This document shows, in pieces, positions 10,211 through 24,800 of a stretch of 64,000 nt of DNA. Each line of letters begins with the position of its first letter. The first letter of the stretch is position 1. The translations under genes were made by a program, and so were the position numbers. Origin of the DNA: Plasmodium relictum (lineage: Eukaryota > Apicomplexa > Aconoidasida > Haemosporida > Plasmodiidae). The notes beneath the pieces are model-generated. The model searched no databases. It worked only from the letters and a program-made list of their open reading frames with translations, and had not been told where the DNA came from. The stretch spans positions 62,001 through 126,000 of the forward strand of contig NC_041686.1 in NCBI RefSeq assembly GCF_900005765.1, read 5' to 3'.

Positions 10211-12771
10211 TTTTTATAAAAGTATCAAAATATAAATAATTATTATTAAGTTTTTATGAAAATTTTCATAAAACAAAAATTCAAAACTTCTTTTAAAATA
10301 AAATATACAAAAAAAAAAAAAAAAATTTAAATAAAAATGAGTTGAAAAAATAAAAAATTATGTAAAATAAAGTAAAATAATACAAAAAGAAAAAAAAAAA
10401 GTTATGAAAAATATGAATAAAAAAATCTTATAAATTGTTTTTTCATTAATAAAATTAAAAATAGTTCAAATAAAAAATTTAAATGTATACAATTATTTTT
10501 TTTATATATATAAAATAATTTCATTGCATACAGCACTAATTCATAATTGTTAAAAAAAAAAATCTATAAATATAAATGTATATATATGTTATGTAAGTGT
10601 ATTATTATTTATTTAAAAATAACTCTATTATCATTTTAACTGAATACTACGAAGAAAAAAAAAAAGGATTATATAAATGCATTTTAAAAAAAATTCTTCA
10701 ATTTTACAATATTAAAAAAAAAAAAAAATTTTCTCTCATCTTTTTCATAAAGCATTTTTTTTTTTAATACACTCATTTATTTTTGAAAATCTTTATTTTA
10801 TTTTGAAATTTAATCTACAAAAAATTTTGAGAAAAAATATCCTTTAAACTTAATTATTTCATTTATATAATTTTAATATATTAAAAAAAAAAAAAATGAA
10901 AAGAAAAGAATAATAATAATAAAAGGAAGAAGAAAAAAAAAAAAAGAAAAACATTATATATTTTAATTTTATATGTTATTTTTATAGTATTTTTGTATTA
11001 TAGAGTACGATATTTCACCACTTAACTCTCTTCATAATTACTTACCCTCAAAAAAAAAAAAAAAAAAAAAATCAATTTTAAAGTATAGATAAGAAGTATA
11101 TCTTTATTATATTTTGTTTTAGATTAAAAATTTTATTTTATTATTGTTTTTTTTTAAATTTTATCTTTATTAAATTATATATTTTAATTATAATTGTTAG
11201 TATTATTTGAATTAATAAAATATTAGTATTATTATTAGTGTATTTTAATCATAAAGAAGACAAATACAAATGTAACTTTTTTTTTTTTTTGTTCTATTGA
11301 TATTCTAAAAAATATACATTATAAATTGAAATTAATGTTTACTAATGTAATTTTTCATTTGTAATCGGAATATTATTTTTTAATTTCTTATAATTCACAT
11401 ATTATTTTTAAGTTACTATTTACTAATTAATAATTTAAATTTACTGAAAAATAAAATATAAAATTGATGTTTATCATATTATTTATTGTACAAAATGTCT
11501 CTTTTATTATATTTAAATATACACATGTTTATTTTAAAAAAAATGCTCTAAAAGACCTTAATAATTTTTAATTAGACTGTTTATACTTTCTTTCACATTA
11601 AACTATCATATGGATAAAATTTATTATATATGCAAGATGCCAAAAAAAAATATATAAATATCACAACTTTAAAAATCCTTTCCCACTTCATTTTATGTAA
11701 TATCATATTTTTTTTTTATTTATGTTCTACTCATAGAACATTAAATAGTTATATTATCTTTAATATGTTTTTCTTTATTTTTATTTTTTTTAATATCTTT
11801 TCTTTTTATACAAAATGCCATATAGCCACTTTATTTCTAAAATAATTTTTTTAAAATTTATATAATAAGAAAAACATTCATATTTGTTAAAGTTTTTTTT
11901 TTTCTAAAATTTCAATAGTTTAAGAAAAATAGAAATAAAATGTCTAATTTTTATTTTATTTTTTTTTTTTTTTTGTAAAATAAAAAAAAAAAAATAGGCA
12001 TTTGAATTATTACTTTCTTTTATTTCTTTCTATAAAAAAATAATCGAAATGCTTAAATATTTTTTAAGAAGTTTTAAAATATCCCTTTCTAAAAATGTGG
12101 TATTCTTTTTTCTTAATCGTAATTATCATTGAATATTTGATTTATTTACTACTGATTCCACATTAGAATCTTCTTTTTTTTTTCTAGTAATAACTAATTT
12201 TTCTTCAAAATGAATTTTTTTTTATTTTTCTATGTGTGTATATGTTATATATTATTGAGAAAAGAAAAGGTATTTACAAACTTTTTAAAATATAAATTTA
12301 TTATATTAAGTATATAAATTAAGAAGAATAAATTTAATAATAATAAAATGCTTATATTATTCTTATAAAAAGAAAATTTTTAAAAACACAAAAAAATATA
12401 TTATAAGACTTGATTAATACCTTGGAAGAAATTAAAATAAATAAAAAAAAAGAAAAAATAATAATAATAAAAGTATTATATATATATATAAAGCTATTTA
12501 TTATTTAAAAAGTTAAAAAAGAATAATAATAATAATAAAAATTATAATCAATTAGAATATAATATATCTTACAGTATTCTACAATGTTGTTATTATATGA
12601 ATCAGTTCCTATTTAAATAGTTAAAAGGATAATATTTTTAAATTTTATTTTGTTTATGCAAAATATTATTTTGTTATATTAAATAACTCCGTTGAATGTG
12701 AATAAAGAAAAACAAAAAAGAAATGCTCTATTCAAATACTTTTATAAAAATTTATAAAAAAGAAAAATAAA
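10211..12771. other. Divergent intergenic region between uL13 and a WD40 gene
   Basis: These 2.56 kb hold the promoters of the uL13 gene (-) and the ten-exon WD40 gene (+). Long poly-A/T tracts dominate. A 71-codon frame at 11630-11845 is Phe/Ile-rich low complexity and is not called. On the minus strand a 31-codon open stretch with coding-like composition ends in TGA at 12126-12221 (see findings). A GTAAGTAA donor-like site sits on the minus strand near 11037-11045. Neither is strong enough to call a gene. Confidence 0.5.
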
Positions 12772-15700
12772 ATGGACAAAAGCTTTAAATTAATATCTAT
12801 TTTGGGGGATAATATAGGTTTAAAAATTATAAGAATTAAACAAAAATAAAATTTTAATTTTTTTTTATGATACATTTATTATAATAAAATTGTTATTCAT
12901 ATCAGATAAAAAAAGAAATATTCATATAATAACTAAAAATAAAATAGGATGTATTATCGAAGATATTATATATATTCTAAATTTAGAAGAAAACGTAATA
13001 AACTTATATAAGAAGCACATTGGTCATATATATATTTTTAGATATTCTAATCATTTGAAGTTAGCTCTAACATGTAAAAAATATAAATTTTGAAAAATTC
13101 ATAGAAAAAGAAAAATCCTTTAGCAAAGTTAATTAAAAAATAATATCAATATAATAAATAATATCTTCTTTTGTATTACATATATTAACTTTTTTTTTCT
13201 TTTCTTCTTTTTTTTTTTTTTTTTGTATTTATTATTAATTATATAATATTTAAAAATATCTTTAGGTGATTTTAATAATTATATTGGTTGTTATGTGTCT
13301 TTATGGGATATTGAAGAATATAAAGAAAAATATAATATAAAAGTAAAAAATATAAAAAGTTACGATTTTTTTAATTATTCTTTTAATAATAAAAAAGAAA
13401 CTTATAAAAATAATATTTCATATGAACAGTGTATGATATCAGACATTAATTTCATAGATACTCTTGAATGTGTTGTGATACTAACTAATGACAAATGTAA
13501 TAATATATCTAATTATAAATATCATTTTAAATTTAAAAAGAAATTAAAAAGTTTTTATAGAATAATTTATATATATATAAATGTATAAATGTTTATTATT
13601 ATTTTATTTTGTAAATTTTAATAGATAAAACTATAAGTTTTTGGTCTTTATCAAATACACAAAAACCTTTCTTATGTATTTATACTCATATGAATGATAT
13701 AGAGAATCTATTTTTATTCTTTAATAATGATGCTTATAAAGATAATATAAGCAATAATAAAAATATATATGACTATTTAGAATATTTAACAATTTTAACA
13801 TATAGCTCAACAAGTATATACATATGGGATTTTTCCTTTTGCATAGAATTGAAAATAAATTGTTTTAAACCTATTTATAATAATTTAATACCTTTAGATC
13901 AAATTTCAACAATTTATAAAATTAATTCAAATAAGTATTATATAGGAACCACTAAAGGAAATATTTATCTATTTTATAAACATATTGCCATAAAGTAAAA
14001 ATAACAAACAAATATTTATATGTTTTACAGAAAATGTATTATATATTAGTATTTATATAAGTCTTATATATATATTTTATTTTATTTTCTTATATTTTAT
14101 AAGATATTATGAAATATCTAAAAGATGCATTAAACTTATATTTTTATTGGACAATGTATTGATATGTGTTTTAGAAAATGGAATGATTTATCATATTAAG
14201 GAGTTGGATAACAATGCCAAATGTAGCAAATTAGATATAAATATATTAATTAATAATTATTACAAAAAAAAATTTCAAATAGATGAAAATATTATACCAT
14301 TCAAATGGATCAATTACGCAGAATATTTTTTGAACTATTTGTTAATAGTTACCAATACTCATGTTATTCTAATTAATTTATATAACAATAAATTTATAAT
14401 TCTAAAAGTATAAAATACTAAAAAAAAAAAAAAAAATAGATGTGAATTCTATAGTTATTAGTAGTAAAAAAAAAAATTTCCTCTTTTTTTTTACTTTTTA
14501 TTTTATAGGAAATATTTGAAAATGATATATATATATCAACTTTTATACGAAACAAAAATGAGCACATTATTGCGATGGTTAATTTCTTTGAAGAAGAAAA
14601 AAGTTTAATAAGAATGTTAAACCTTGATAATACACTATATAGTAGACAAAATATTAAAATAAATAAATAATAAAAATAGGGTTCATTTGTCTTTTAAATA
14701 TAAAATGGGAAAAAAAAAATTTTGTATTAAATAATTTTTATTTTACAGATCGCCCTTTGGTGGTGGAAGGTAAAGTTAATTGTATCATCTCCACTTATAA
14801 TAACAAAGAAAAACAAAAAAAAAAAAGTGATATAGAAAAAATAAATAAAAAAGAGAAAGAAGGAAATGATAATAGAATAAACAGTTTTAGTGAAGATAAA
14901 TATCAAATACAGTTAAGAAGAGAAAAAAAAAGAATTATACGAAAAGAAAATAATAATATAAATAACATTTTTGTATTTTCAATAAATAATAAGATAGTAT
15001 TTTATGAAGAACTGAATTCAACTCTCTCTCCATTTTACTCAATATCTTATTCTTATAATAGTAATACATAATAATATTTTTATTGATATATTTACTTGTT
15101 TATTGAATAGAAATTTATTTGAGCATTTTTATATTTTCATATCAAATGTTTTTTTTGTATATTTATCATATTTTATTTTATTTTTCTCAACTTTATATGT
15201 AATATATTTTTGTCTTTTTACATTATTTAATAGAATATGTTACCTGCTTTGAATTTAGTAAGGATAATAAATATTTGTTATGCGGATTTAATGAAGGATC
15301 GATTCATATTTATGTAATTTTCAATAATAAATGCCATAATTTTTACAGTGATCATAGTATAAATAAACTTAAATTTAAAGATATGAATAATAATTACTGT
15401 ATAGCACTTTATAAAATATTTCGAAATAATCTTGAAGCCATTGATATGATCAAGCTATATGATGTTAATAATATGAAGTTGATTGTTAGCTCAAATAAAA
15501 AAATATATTTATATGATTTATTTGAAAATAGTATTAAAAATATTTTCAATTTGCCATTAAATTTGAATTTGTCTTTTTTTGAATTATTTGACGATTACAT
15601 TAATGATGATATAAAGCTTGCCAATTTTTTCTTTAAAAAACAAATTGAAGAATATATTAAATTAAATAAAGAAGATATTCTTGAATCAAAAGTGGACAAT

Positions 15701-17546
15701 TATTTAAAAGACGTTTTAAATGGCATAAACTTCCTTTATAAAATTATTTATTTAGGGAAAAAAAAAAAAGATGATGAGCTTAGAGATAATAGTGATATTT
15801 CTGTTAATATAGGAAATAAGAATAAAATAAATTATAAAAAAGAAGAAATATGTATAAAGAAAAAAATAAATGATATAAATCAAACAAACTTTAAGAAACA
15901 CATAAATAATGAAGAATGTAAAAGTGATAAAAAGGAAATGAATAATAAAATTTCATATCATAATTTATATATATTTAATAAAGTTATATTTTTTTTGAAT
16001 AATGATTTTACAGAAATAAGAAAAATAATAAAACAAAAAAATATATTTAATGAAAATGATACAAATAAAATATCAAAACCTCACTTTTCTTTTAACCTAT
16101 TAAATAATAAAAAGGAAAGTGATAGTATAACTAATGACTATACTACTACTGACAATAATATTATTGATTTTATTTCAGAAAATTTAAAAAATTGTAATTT
16201 AATAAATAGCCCAATTTTTAAAAAAGATATATTTTATACAGAATTACATTTAGATGGGAACTTAATGATATGCTCATTTAAAGATGTGGTATTTATTTAT
16301 CTAATAAAAGAAGATACTGAATTTTACCAAAAGAGAAAATACAATTATTTGAAATTTTTTGGAAGCATTATAGAAATAAAGTCATATGAAAATAGAATAA
16401 GCAAATTTAATTATGAGGATTTTCCCATTATTGTTTGTGAAAATGATTTTTTAAATGATAATGAGAATTATTTTTATGTAAGCCACAAAAAAACAAATAT
16501 CAAAAAATATAATGAAAATTCAATTTGCAAATGCCAATTAAATAAGAATGATGTTAGTATAAAGGAAATAATAAATACAAATGATGAAAAGAAAAAAAAA
16601 AAAACAAAAGATATGAAAAATAAAGAAAATGTTAACGAAAAAAAATTTGATTCATTAAGAAAAGTTGAGAAAAAATACCACAATGTTATATTTATGTATA
16701 ATGATTATTTGTCCTTTGAAAATTGTTTTAATAAATATATTTATGAAAATAAGTATAGACATAAAAATTCTGCCCTAAATAGTAATCAAATGAAAGATAT
16801 TTTATCTCCTCATTATACTTTTTGCTCATATTTAAATCAAAATTCAGCATATATATTAAGAGTACCTTACGCTCTAGATTATGATGAAAAACAAAAAAAA
16901 ACAACAAAAACAAAATTAAATGAAGTTTCTAGAAATATTTATTTAGAAAATGGTTCAAATTTTGTATACGAAAAATCAAATAGCAAAAATACTTTTTTTT
17001 ACAAGACAATACATTCTAATTGCTATTTTGAAGTTTTTATATATGTAAAAGGTTAAAGAAAAAAAAAAAAATTAAGTAAATAAATATCTACCAAAAATCT
17101 ATGAGATGTTTTTTAAAATCTTAAATTTCATTAATTTTATAAATATTTTGAGAAAAAAATGTTGAAGTATTTATAATAAATTTATTAAAAAATATTTAAT
17201 TATTTTTAGTTAATTTTAAATAATTTTTTTTTTTATGTTTTTTCTTTAATAGAAGGAAATATAGATAGAGTCGAAAAAACAAAAACAAATTCTTTAAAAT
17301 TTGTTTCTACTCAAATGGAAGAGGGTATAAAAAAAAACATAGAAAAACAGATAATTATATATATAAAATTATAAGAAAAAAAAAAAAAAATTTATATTTT
17401 CTTTAATTTTTTCTTTAGATAATGTACTAGAAATAATTATTCCTTCTACAATAAGCATTTATTACGAACAAATTTTAGTACAAATGAACTCGTTGCATAA
17501 CATGTGCTATTTGTCTATTCCTCTTTTAAAAAAGAAAGAAGAATGA
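12772..17546 (+). CDS. WD40-repeat protein of unassigned family, ten exons
   Basis: I rebuilt ten exons: 12772-12817, 12906-13073, 13266-13496, 13625-13994, 14104-14407, 14509-14641, 14749-15060, 15234-17051, 17253-17324 and 17419-17546 (1,193 residues). Every junction is GT-AG and keeps phase, for example LALTC|DFNNYIG, TLYN|RPLVVEG and SYSYN|KYVTCFEF. WD-like blades are visible: YVSLWDIEEY near residue 80-90, ISFWSLSN near 150, SIYIWDFSF near 205-215 and CFEFSKDNKYLLCGFNEGSI at the start of exon 8. After that comes a long Lys/Asn-rich insert, then a hydrophobic strand-rich C-terminus. The first blades recall EML/CFAP-type axonemal WD40 proteins, but the C-terminus gave no family. The first donor (GTTTAA) is the weakest site. 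It converges on the WDR7-like gene downstream. Function is not assigned. Confidence 0.75.
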
Positions 17547-18833
17547 GATATATTATTTCTTTTTAATTTGGAAAATTATTTTTTAATATATAATTAGATA
17601 TAAATTAAATTTATTTTTTTTCTAGAAGACTATTCAATTAAATAGTTTATATCATGAATTTAGAGAGATTATAATATATATATATATATATATATTTATA
17701 CTTTCTATTCTAATGTATATAAAATATTTTTTAGTATTCATTTTAATTAATCTTAAAATAAAAGTTATAGAATTATATAAGAAAAAAAATAAAATTTTTA
17801 AAATTTATTTTTATTTAAAATATATAAAAGTTTATTTTACATAATATTCTTATTTTTTCCTAATTTTATTTAAAAAACCTACAAAAGTTTTTAAATAAAA
17901 GAAATATATTATTAAAAGAGAAAAAAAAAAAAAATTAAATAAAATAAAAAATAAAAATAAGATAAATATATAAAATAAAGCATGTTGAAAAAGAAACATA
18001 AAGAAAAAAAGAAAAAATCATTAAAAAATATTTCATATATATAAGTTTATAATTTACAACGAAATGCATTTATTTATGTATGCATACACATTTTATAAGA
18101 TATATTTCTTCTATATATATATTCAATCATTTTTTTTTAAATTATAAATTTATTTATAAAAAATTTAAATGCATAATATACTTCACAATTTCATAAAAAG
18201 ATAGTATTCCTATCTATTAAGTTCAAATAAATAAAAAACTAGAAATTTAAAAAGGAAAAGATATTTCTATTTAACAAGAAATTTGAAATAAAAAAAATAA
18301 ATAAATATATAAATATATAAATATTCAAGAAAAAAAATTATTCAAAGTTAAATGTGTAACTTAAAATTATGACTAAAAAAAAAAAAAAAAATTAAATAAA
18401 ATGAAAAAAAAGAGTTTTAATAAAAAATAATATAAGGAATTTTTTTTTAAAAAAGAGACATTTTAAATATATTCCAAATAAAAGAAAAAAGCAAATTTTA
18501 ATAGATATTAAAATAGAATATGAATGAATAAATAAATAAAAAATTAATGTATATATATGTATATATGCTAATAAAATAGGAATAAAAACCTAGACATAAA
18601 AATTGTATAATAAAAATAACTGTATCATGAAGAATGAAAATTAAATAGAAGAATATATATATAAAACAAATATAAAGTATGAATAATAAATAAGAATATA
18701 AACAAATTCATTATTAAAATGTAAGTCAGAAAACATATATTTTATTTCATTTTTATAATAGCTGAAAAATTATTATATGCATCCATATAAAGTAATAAAT
18801 ATAATAAAAATGTTTCTATTTAAGAATGATACT
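17547..18833. other. Convergent intergenic region between two WD40 genes
   Basis: Both flanking genes end here, so it should hold two 3' UTRs. The sequence is A-rich with short (TA)n runs near 17,680 and many poly-A tracts on the plus strand. No ORF, RNA or repeat family was recognised. Confidence 0.55.
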
Positions 18834-21800
18834 TTAAATATAAATCAAATAGCTAGCATTATCTTCTCTTTTTAAAATCCATTCATTTTTTTTTTTGTAA
18901 ATTATATCAATATAATCATCTGATAAATATAAATAACTTAATTTAATTTTTGATAACTGTATATCACGGGAATATTTTGAATGAATTTTTAAAAATCCAC
19001 TAAATAAACCAGTATTTGTACAATTCCATATTTTAAAAGATAAATCTAATTTAGAATAAGAAGCTAGATATGATCCATTTGTGTCAAATTTTATGCAGTT
19101 AATATTTTTCTTATGCCCTTGAAAAATTTTTAATTTTTTAGCATTCTTTAAATCATATAAATATATGCATTTATTTATATTATTTACAACAGCTAATTTT
19201 TGTGTAAATTTATTAAATGAACAAATAGGATAATGCTTTACAAGAGTATATATCAAACTTGTTGATAATTTTAAACATAAGATTCTTACATTATTTGAGG
19301 GATCCAATGAATTTAATAATATATCGATTATTATATTCAGGTAACAAATAAAAATACTTTTGTAATTTTTTATTAAAATAATTAAAAGAAATAATATTTT
19401 ATTAATACAAGACACACGTTTTTGTACATTTGCTGTTATATAATGTAATGTTTTTAAAAATAAAAAGGGTTCAATTCTTCCAATATTTATTAATATTTTA
19501 AGAAAACTGATATTATTTAATGATAATGTATATAACTCAAATATATTCAATATAAAATGACATATATTTATATAGTTATTCTCATTAATTGTTGGTGCAT
19601 TTTTGTGTTTTTTGTTATCATCATAATTTATTTGATAAGATTCACAATATATATTTTTGTTTTTGTGAGATGATGTACTCTTATCATCATCATACATATA
19701 TTTATGATAATATTTATCAGTGAATGCTTTAGATGTTTTAAAAATATCATTAGATCTATTAGTTGTGTTGTTATGTTCATTGTTTAAATCTACATGAACA
19801 TTTTCAATGGAATTTATATGAAATTCTTCTTTTTCAAATTCTACTTCATTCAGTTTATCTACGTATTCTATGTAGTCCTCTATGTAATTTTTTATGTTTA
19901 TTTCACTTAATGAGTTATTTAATTTCTCTTCTCCTGGTAAACTCCCAGTAATATAGTAATTTTTTAGCGCTTTATAATAATTATTATTTATAAGTTTTTC
20001 ATTAAATATAAAATCTTCTTTCTTTAAACTTAAATTAAAAGAATTATTAGAAATGTTCTTCATATTATTAGTAAAAATTCCCTTTTGAGTTAATATATGA
20101 AAATCCCATGTAATAGAAAAACTTAATGATAATAAATGTATAAAATGAAATAGCTTAAATTTATTAAATTTATTATTCTTTTCTAAAAAGTATTTAGTAT
20201 CTACAAATATATAATAGCATATATGATGTATTATCAACGTTGTCATATTAGCATTAGTATAAAATGTTTTAGATTTCCATAAGTATTCTGCTTTAGCTAC
20301 TAATAATAATAACAATAAAGTTAAACAAACTTCATCTGCATATATAAATGGATACAAAAATAAGCCTCCTATCTTTGGTATAATAATAGAAATTATATAA
20401 GCTCCATTTGCATCATATAAAGAAATTTCATCAATATTTTTTTCAATAATCCTTTTTTTTTTATTATTTATTCTTAAAACCTCTGTGGACGTTTTTGTGT
20501 ATTTATCTAATGTTTTTTCATTTATATTACTTATTGAGCTAAGCAAAAAGCTTTGTAACTGTAACCTTATACTTTTATCATAGGGATACATGGAAATGTA
20601 ACTTAATAAAAATAAATTTAGGGAGTTACATTGAGTTAAATTATCTATTATATATTGTTTAAAGTTATTTATAATACAGTGATTATATTTAATTTTACAA
20701 TTTGAAAACCAAATATTTAAAAATCGAAGAATAAAACAACAATACAAGGTTCTTACATATGAACTATTGCAGTGCACACCAATAGTATTATTAGAGAAAA
20801 AGTATTCTCTTTTTATAATAGGCTTTTTTTTCTTTTTTTTGCTCTTTTTTATATAGAAATATATGCTTGACTTATCAGTAGAATAATTTGTGTAATTATC
20901 CTCAGAATAATTTAGAAGGCATTTATGAGATGTAAAAGAATTTTTTTTTACTGTTTTTAAATCAGTATAATAGTTATAATGAAAATTTTTATAGTTTCTA
21001 CGTTTTGAATAAGTATCTAAATATTTACCTTCTTTATTATTTTCATTACAAGTATAGGAATTGTTATTGCAAACATCATCACTTTTTTTATATTCATTTT
21101 TGAAATAGTCACTATATATATTTGTATTTGAAAAATTTTTATCATGACTTTTATTATTTTCCAATAAATCAAAAAATATCTTATTTCTTTTAGCACTATT
21201 ATTAATATTATATATATTATGTTTATTATTTGAATTACTTAAAATAATATTATGTTTTTTAAAATTTTTATACTTTGATAATTCTTTGAGATCTTTGGAA
21301 TATTTTTTTAAACTTCCTATTTTTACACTTAAATAAATATATTTTTTCTTAAAGGTATTACTTAAGAAATAACTTTTTTCAAATTTTTTATTAAAAGAAA
21401 AATCATACTCTAAATTTAAACAATCATAAAAATATTTTACTTTTTTTCTTCTTTTTTTGAGAGTATATTTATCTTCTCTCTTGTTACTTATAGTAAGATA
21501 TACATCTCCATTTTTTTTCCATTTCATTGGATGCATTCTCGAAAAATAATATATCTGGGTAGACAAAGGAATAACAAAAGAAAGAGAAGATTCCATACCA
21601 TGTATGCACAAAGAAAAAGGAATAGAAGGAAAATCTATTAAAAATGGAAACAACTCCTTACAAATATTTATACAATTATTTGGTAAGAAATAATGATACA
21701 ACAATTTTGTTAGAGGTAAGAACTTTTTTGATAAATTATTATCTCTAAATAATGCAAAACTTATAAGTGGAATTTGACTTTTTATTACGTAATATGATAC

Positions 21801-24800
21801 ATCTATTTTATTTTTCATATTCGATGTTTTATATTTCTCCGTAAAAGAAAAATCATTTGTTTGTTCATCTCTTATTTTATTTTTTCCTTCATAAAAAATA
21901 TTAGGATAATCAGAAACAATTTTATTTTCATTCGATATACTTATGGCATTTTTTTTTTCTTCTATTTTATCTAGTTTACTAATATTTTCTGATGACATAA
22001 AAGAAAAATTGGAAGATGAGGAAGATATAGAAGAAGATCTGCTAAAAGAATTTTCATTTTTATAATTATGTAATAAATATTCATTCCTTCTTGTATTATT
22101 TCTAAAATTATGTTCACTATTCTTTAATTTTATTTTATTTAAAATATTTAAATTAGTTATATTTACTCCTAATTTTAAATAACATTTATCATAAGAAATA
22201 TTAGATATATTCATAAATTCTGAATCATAAACAGATCTTAAAAAAAGACCATTATTGTAATTATAAATAAAAATGCAATTGTTCAATAAAATAATATAAA
22301 GCAAAGAGGAATATGTGTTAATATATATGTTACTAATTAATTTAAAATTTATTTCATTTTTTTTTTCTAATCTTTTAAAACAACAATGGAAACACACATG
22401 AGTCATATTTTTTAATTCCTCTTCTTTTTTTTTTTTTCTTAATTTTTTTTTCATTTTACTTGAATAATATTTTTTTGAATATAATGCATTCGTATAAAAA
22501 GTTGAGTAATATTTACTTAATTTTTGCATTTTTAATTGCCTTTTTAATTTTAAGATTTTTAATAAATTATATTTATTTTCTTTGTTAGTTAAATTTCTTC
22601 TTTTAAATAATGTATTAATATAATTTAAATTATTATAATTTTTTTTATAATTTTTACTAATTTCTTCGTCAGTGGTAATAACTATTTTATATTCATCATT
22701 TTTACAAAAGAAGTTATCTTTGTTATTCTTGTAGTTACTTTTATTAATATTTAACAAAATTAAATCATTGGTTGCATCGCAAGATAATATCCAATGATTT
22801 TCTTGTTTATTTAAATAATTATTTCCATTTAAAATAAAATTTTCATTTATTACTTTATGAATACTACATACATAAGACAAATGGCAATTTTCCAAAAATT
22901 TAACTAATTTAAAATCTGATATATTCCATATCAAAATATCTCCTTTGTTTGAACCACCTATTAAATAATTGTTTTCACCAAATAAAGTTGTTATAAAAGT
23001 TTTTTTTTTTAAAAAACAGCTAGGTAAAGGTATATCAAAAATTAATTTATTTTTAGGAATTTTTTTATATGCATTAATTAATGTACTAGTCACAATACCA
23101 CTTAAGTAACTTATAATAATATATATGTTTAATCTATATTCTACTATAGCATATGTAGCTACTTTTCTATTTCTTTTAGAATTTTCTCCTTTTATTTTGT
23201 TCTCATCTTCAATGTTAATATGGTGATTCATCATCATGTTATATCTTATAATTCCATTTTTATTTTTTTTATTTTTATCATTTTTTACATATATATTTTT
23301 ACATTCTAAATTTATATCATTTACTACCTTATTACAAGTTATGTTACTCATTTCTTCTTTTATATTTTTTTGTTTTGGTAAGAGCCACACATTATCTATT
23401 TTTGATGTTTTATACCAATTGTTGTGTAAATATTCAAAAAAAATAACTCTATTCATATAATTTTTATTTACAAAAAAGAAGAATAAATCATCTTTGCTTT
23501 TAGAATATTTTTCTAAATTCATATTTTTTATTCTTTTGATGTGTTTTTTATTTTTTTGTGAACTATTGACATCATTTGAATTCTTATACGATTTAATAGA
23601 TTCTAATGAAAAATTTTGGTTTTCATTTGTAAGTATCTCACAACTGTCATTTATTTTTATTTCAATTTTATCCTTATCATCATTTTTTTTTTTTTCTTTA
23701 ATTTTTGACAATTTTTTCCTGTGAATGATAATAGGAACTGGACTTTTAAATGAGCCTAAAAAGCGTTTTGAAATCTTAGTTAAAAAAAAGGATTTTATAT
23801 TTGATTGAAAAGATAAAAATAAACTAGAAAATTTTAAAGGTAGTGTATAACAGTAAAAATTCCCTTCAGTAGTCCAAGCTATGATAGAACCACATATATT
23901 CTTAGATAACTTTTGCATAATATTAAATGATTTTTTTTTAAAGCTAATACTTTTAAAAATACCTAAAAATAATAAATTATAAAAAAAAAAAAATTAAACC
24001 TTTTTTATATAAATTAATAGAGGTAAATATAATAGTAGTACATAACAATATATATATTAACATAATATGCAACTAAGAAAAAAGAAAACTTATAATTAAC
24101 TTTTAAATTAAAAAGATTAAAAACATATTATGTTTATAATAAATTATAGTGAAGATATATTATTACATAAATGTTTCTATATATTTTGTAATTGTATATA
24201 TTTTTTATCATTTCATATAATATATTATAATATGTTATTAAAATTAAATGATATAAAAACAATTTAAAAAATTCATGTAAAATTTACCTGAGGAAAATTT
24301 CCATATTGGCCTTCTTAAAACTTGTATTCCTATCCAATGAGAATTTTTTTTTTTTTTTCTTTTAGATTTTTGATAATCTGGACAAAATATATCCATCAAT
24401 GGTACAAAAAAGGAAGAAGAATTTTTTCTTTCATATATAATTAATCTTGTTTTCTGTAAAATAATTATATAATTATCAATTATAGATATTTGACTTGAAT
24501 TTCCGTTAGTAGCTATTTCTAAGAGATTTTGTGATTGTTGCAAATTTGAAATAAAAGTTGGTTCAATAAAATATACCCCCTGATTCTGCTTATATATATC
24601 TTTATGTTTTATACATTTATCATAAGTCTTTAAATTTAAATCACGAGAAAAGTTAAATCTTCTTTTAATCAAATCATCATATATGCAATTCTCAGCTATA
24701 TCTTCTATGATTTCATTGAACAATTCAATTTCTGTTTTTTCAGTTCTTACGACAAAACGAAACTTACTTTTGTAATAATTCAGAAAATCAGTCAAATCCC

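Noticed and set aside
11037-11050. GTAAGTAA donor-like site on the minus strand, possible 5' UTR intron of uL13
   Set aside because: No acceptor AG was found close to the ATG at 10210, so no intron could be completed.
11630-11845. 71-codon plus-strand frame with ATG in the uL13/WD40 spacer
   Set aside because: Phe/Ile-rich low complexity, typical of T-rich spacer; no splice-compatible partner exon and no mixed-codon segment.
12209-12270. Signal-peptide-like exon MNFFLFFYVCICYILL... with an AAG|GTATTT donor
   Set aside because: No downstream exon with a fitting phase was found before the WD40 gene; T-rich sequence readily gives such hydrophobic runs.
16474-16913. Minus-strand frames inside exon 8 of the ten-exon WD40 gene
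   Set aside because: Antisense shadows of Lys/Asn-rich coding sequence.
24244-24287. Reading the 622-codon N-terminal WD40 frame as its own gene ending at 24244
   Set aside because: The last 14 codons are intron sequence after a G|GTAAAT donor; splicing to 23962 gives the WDR7 order.
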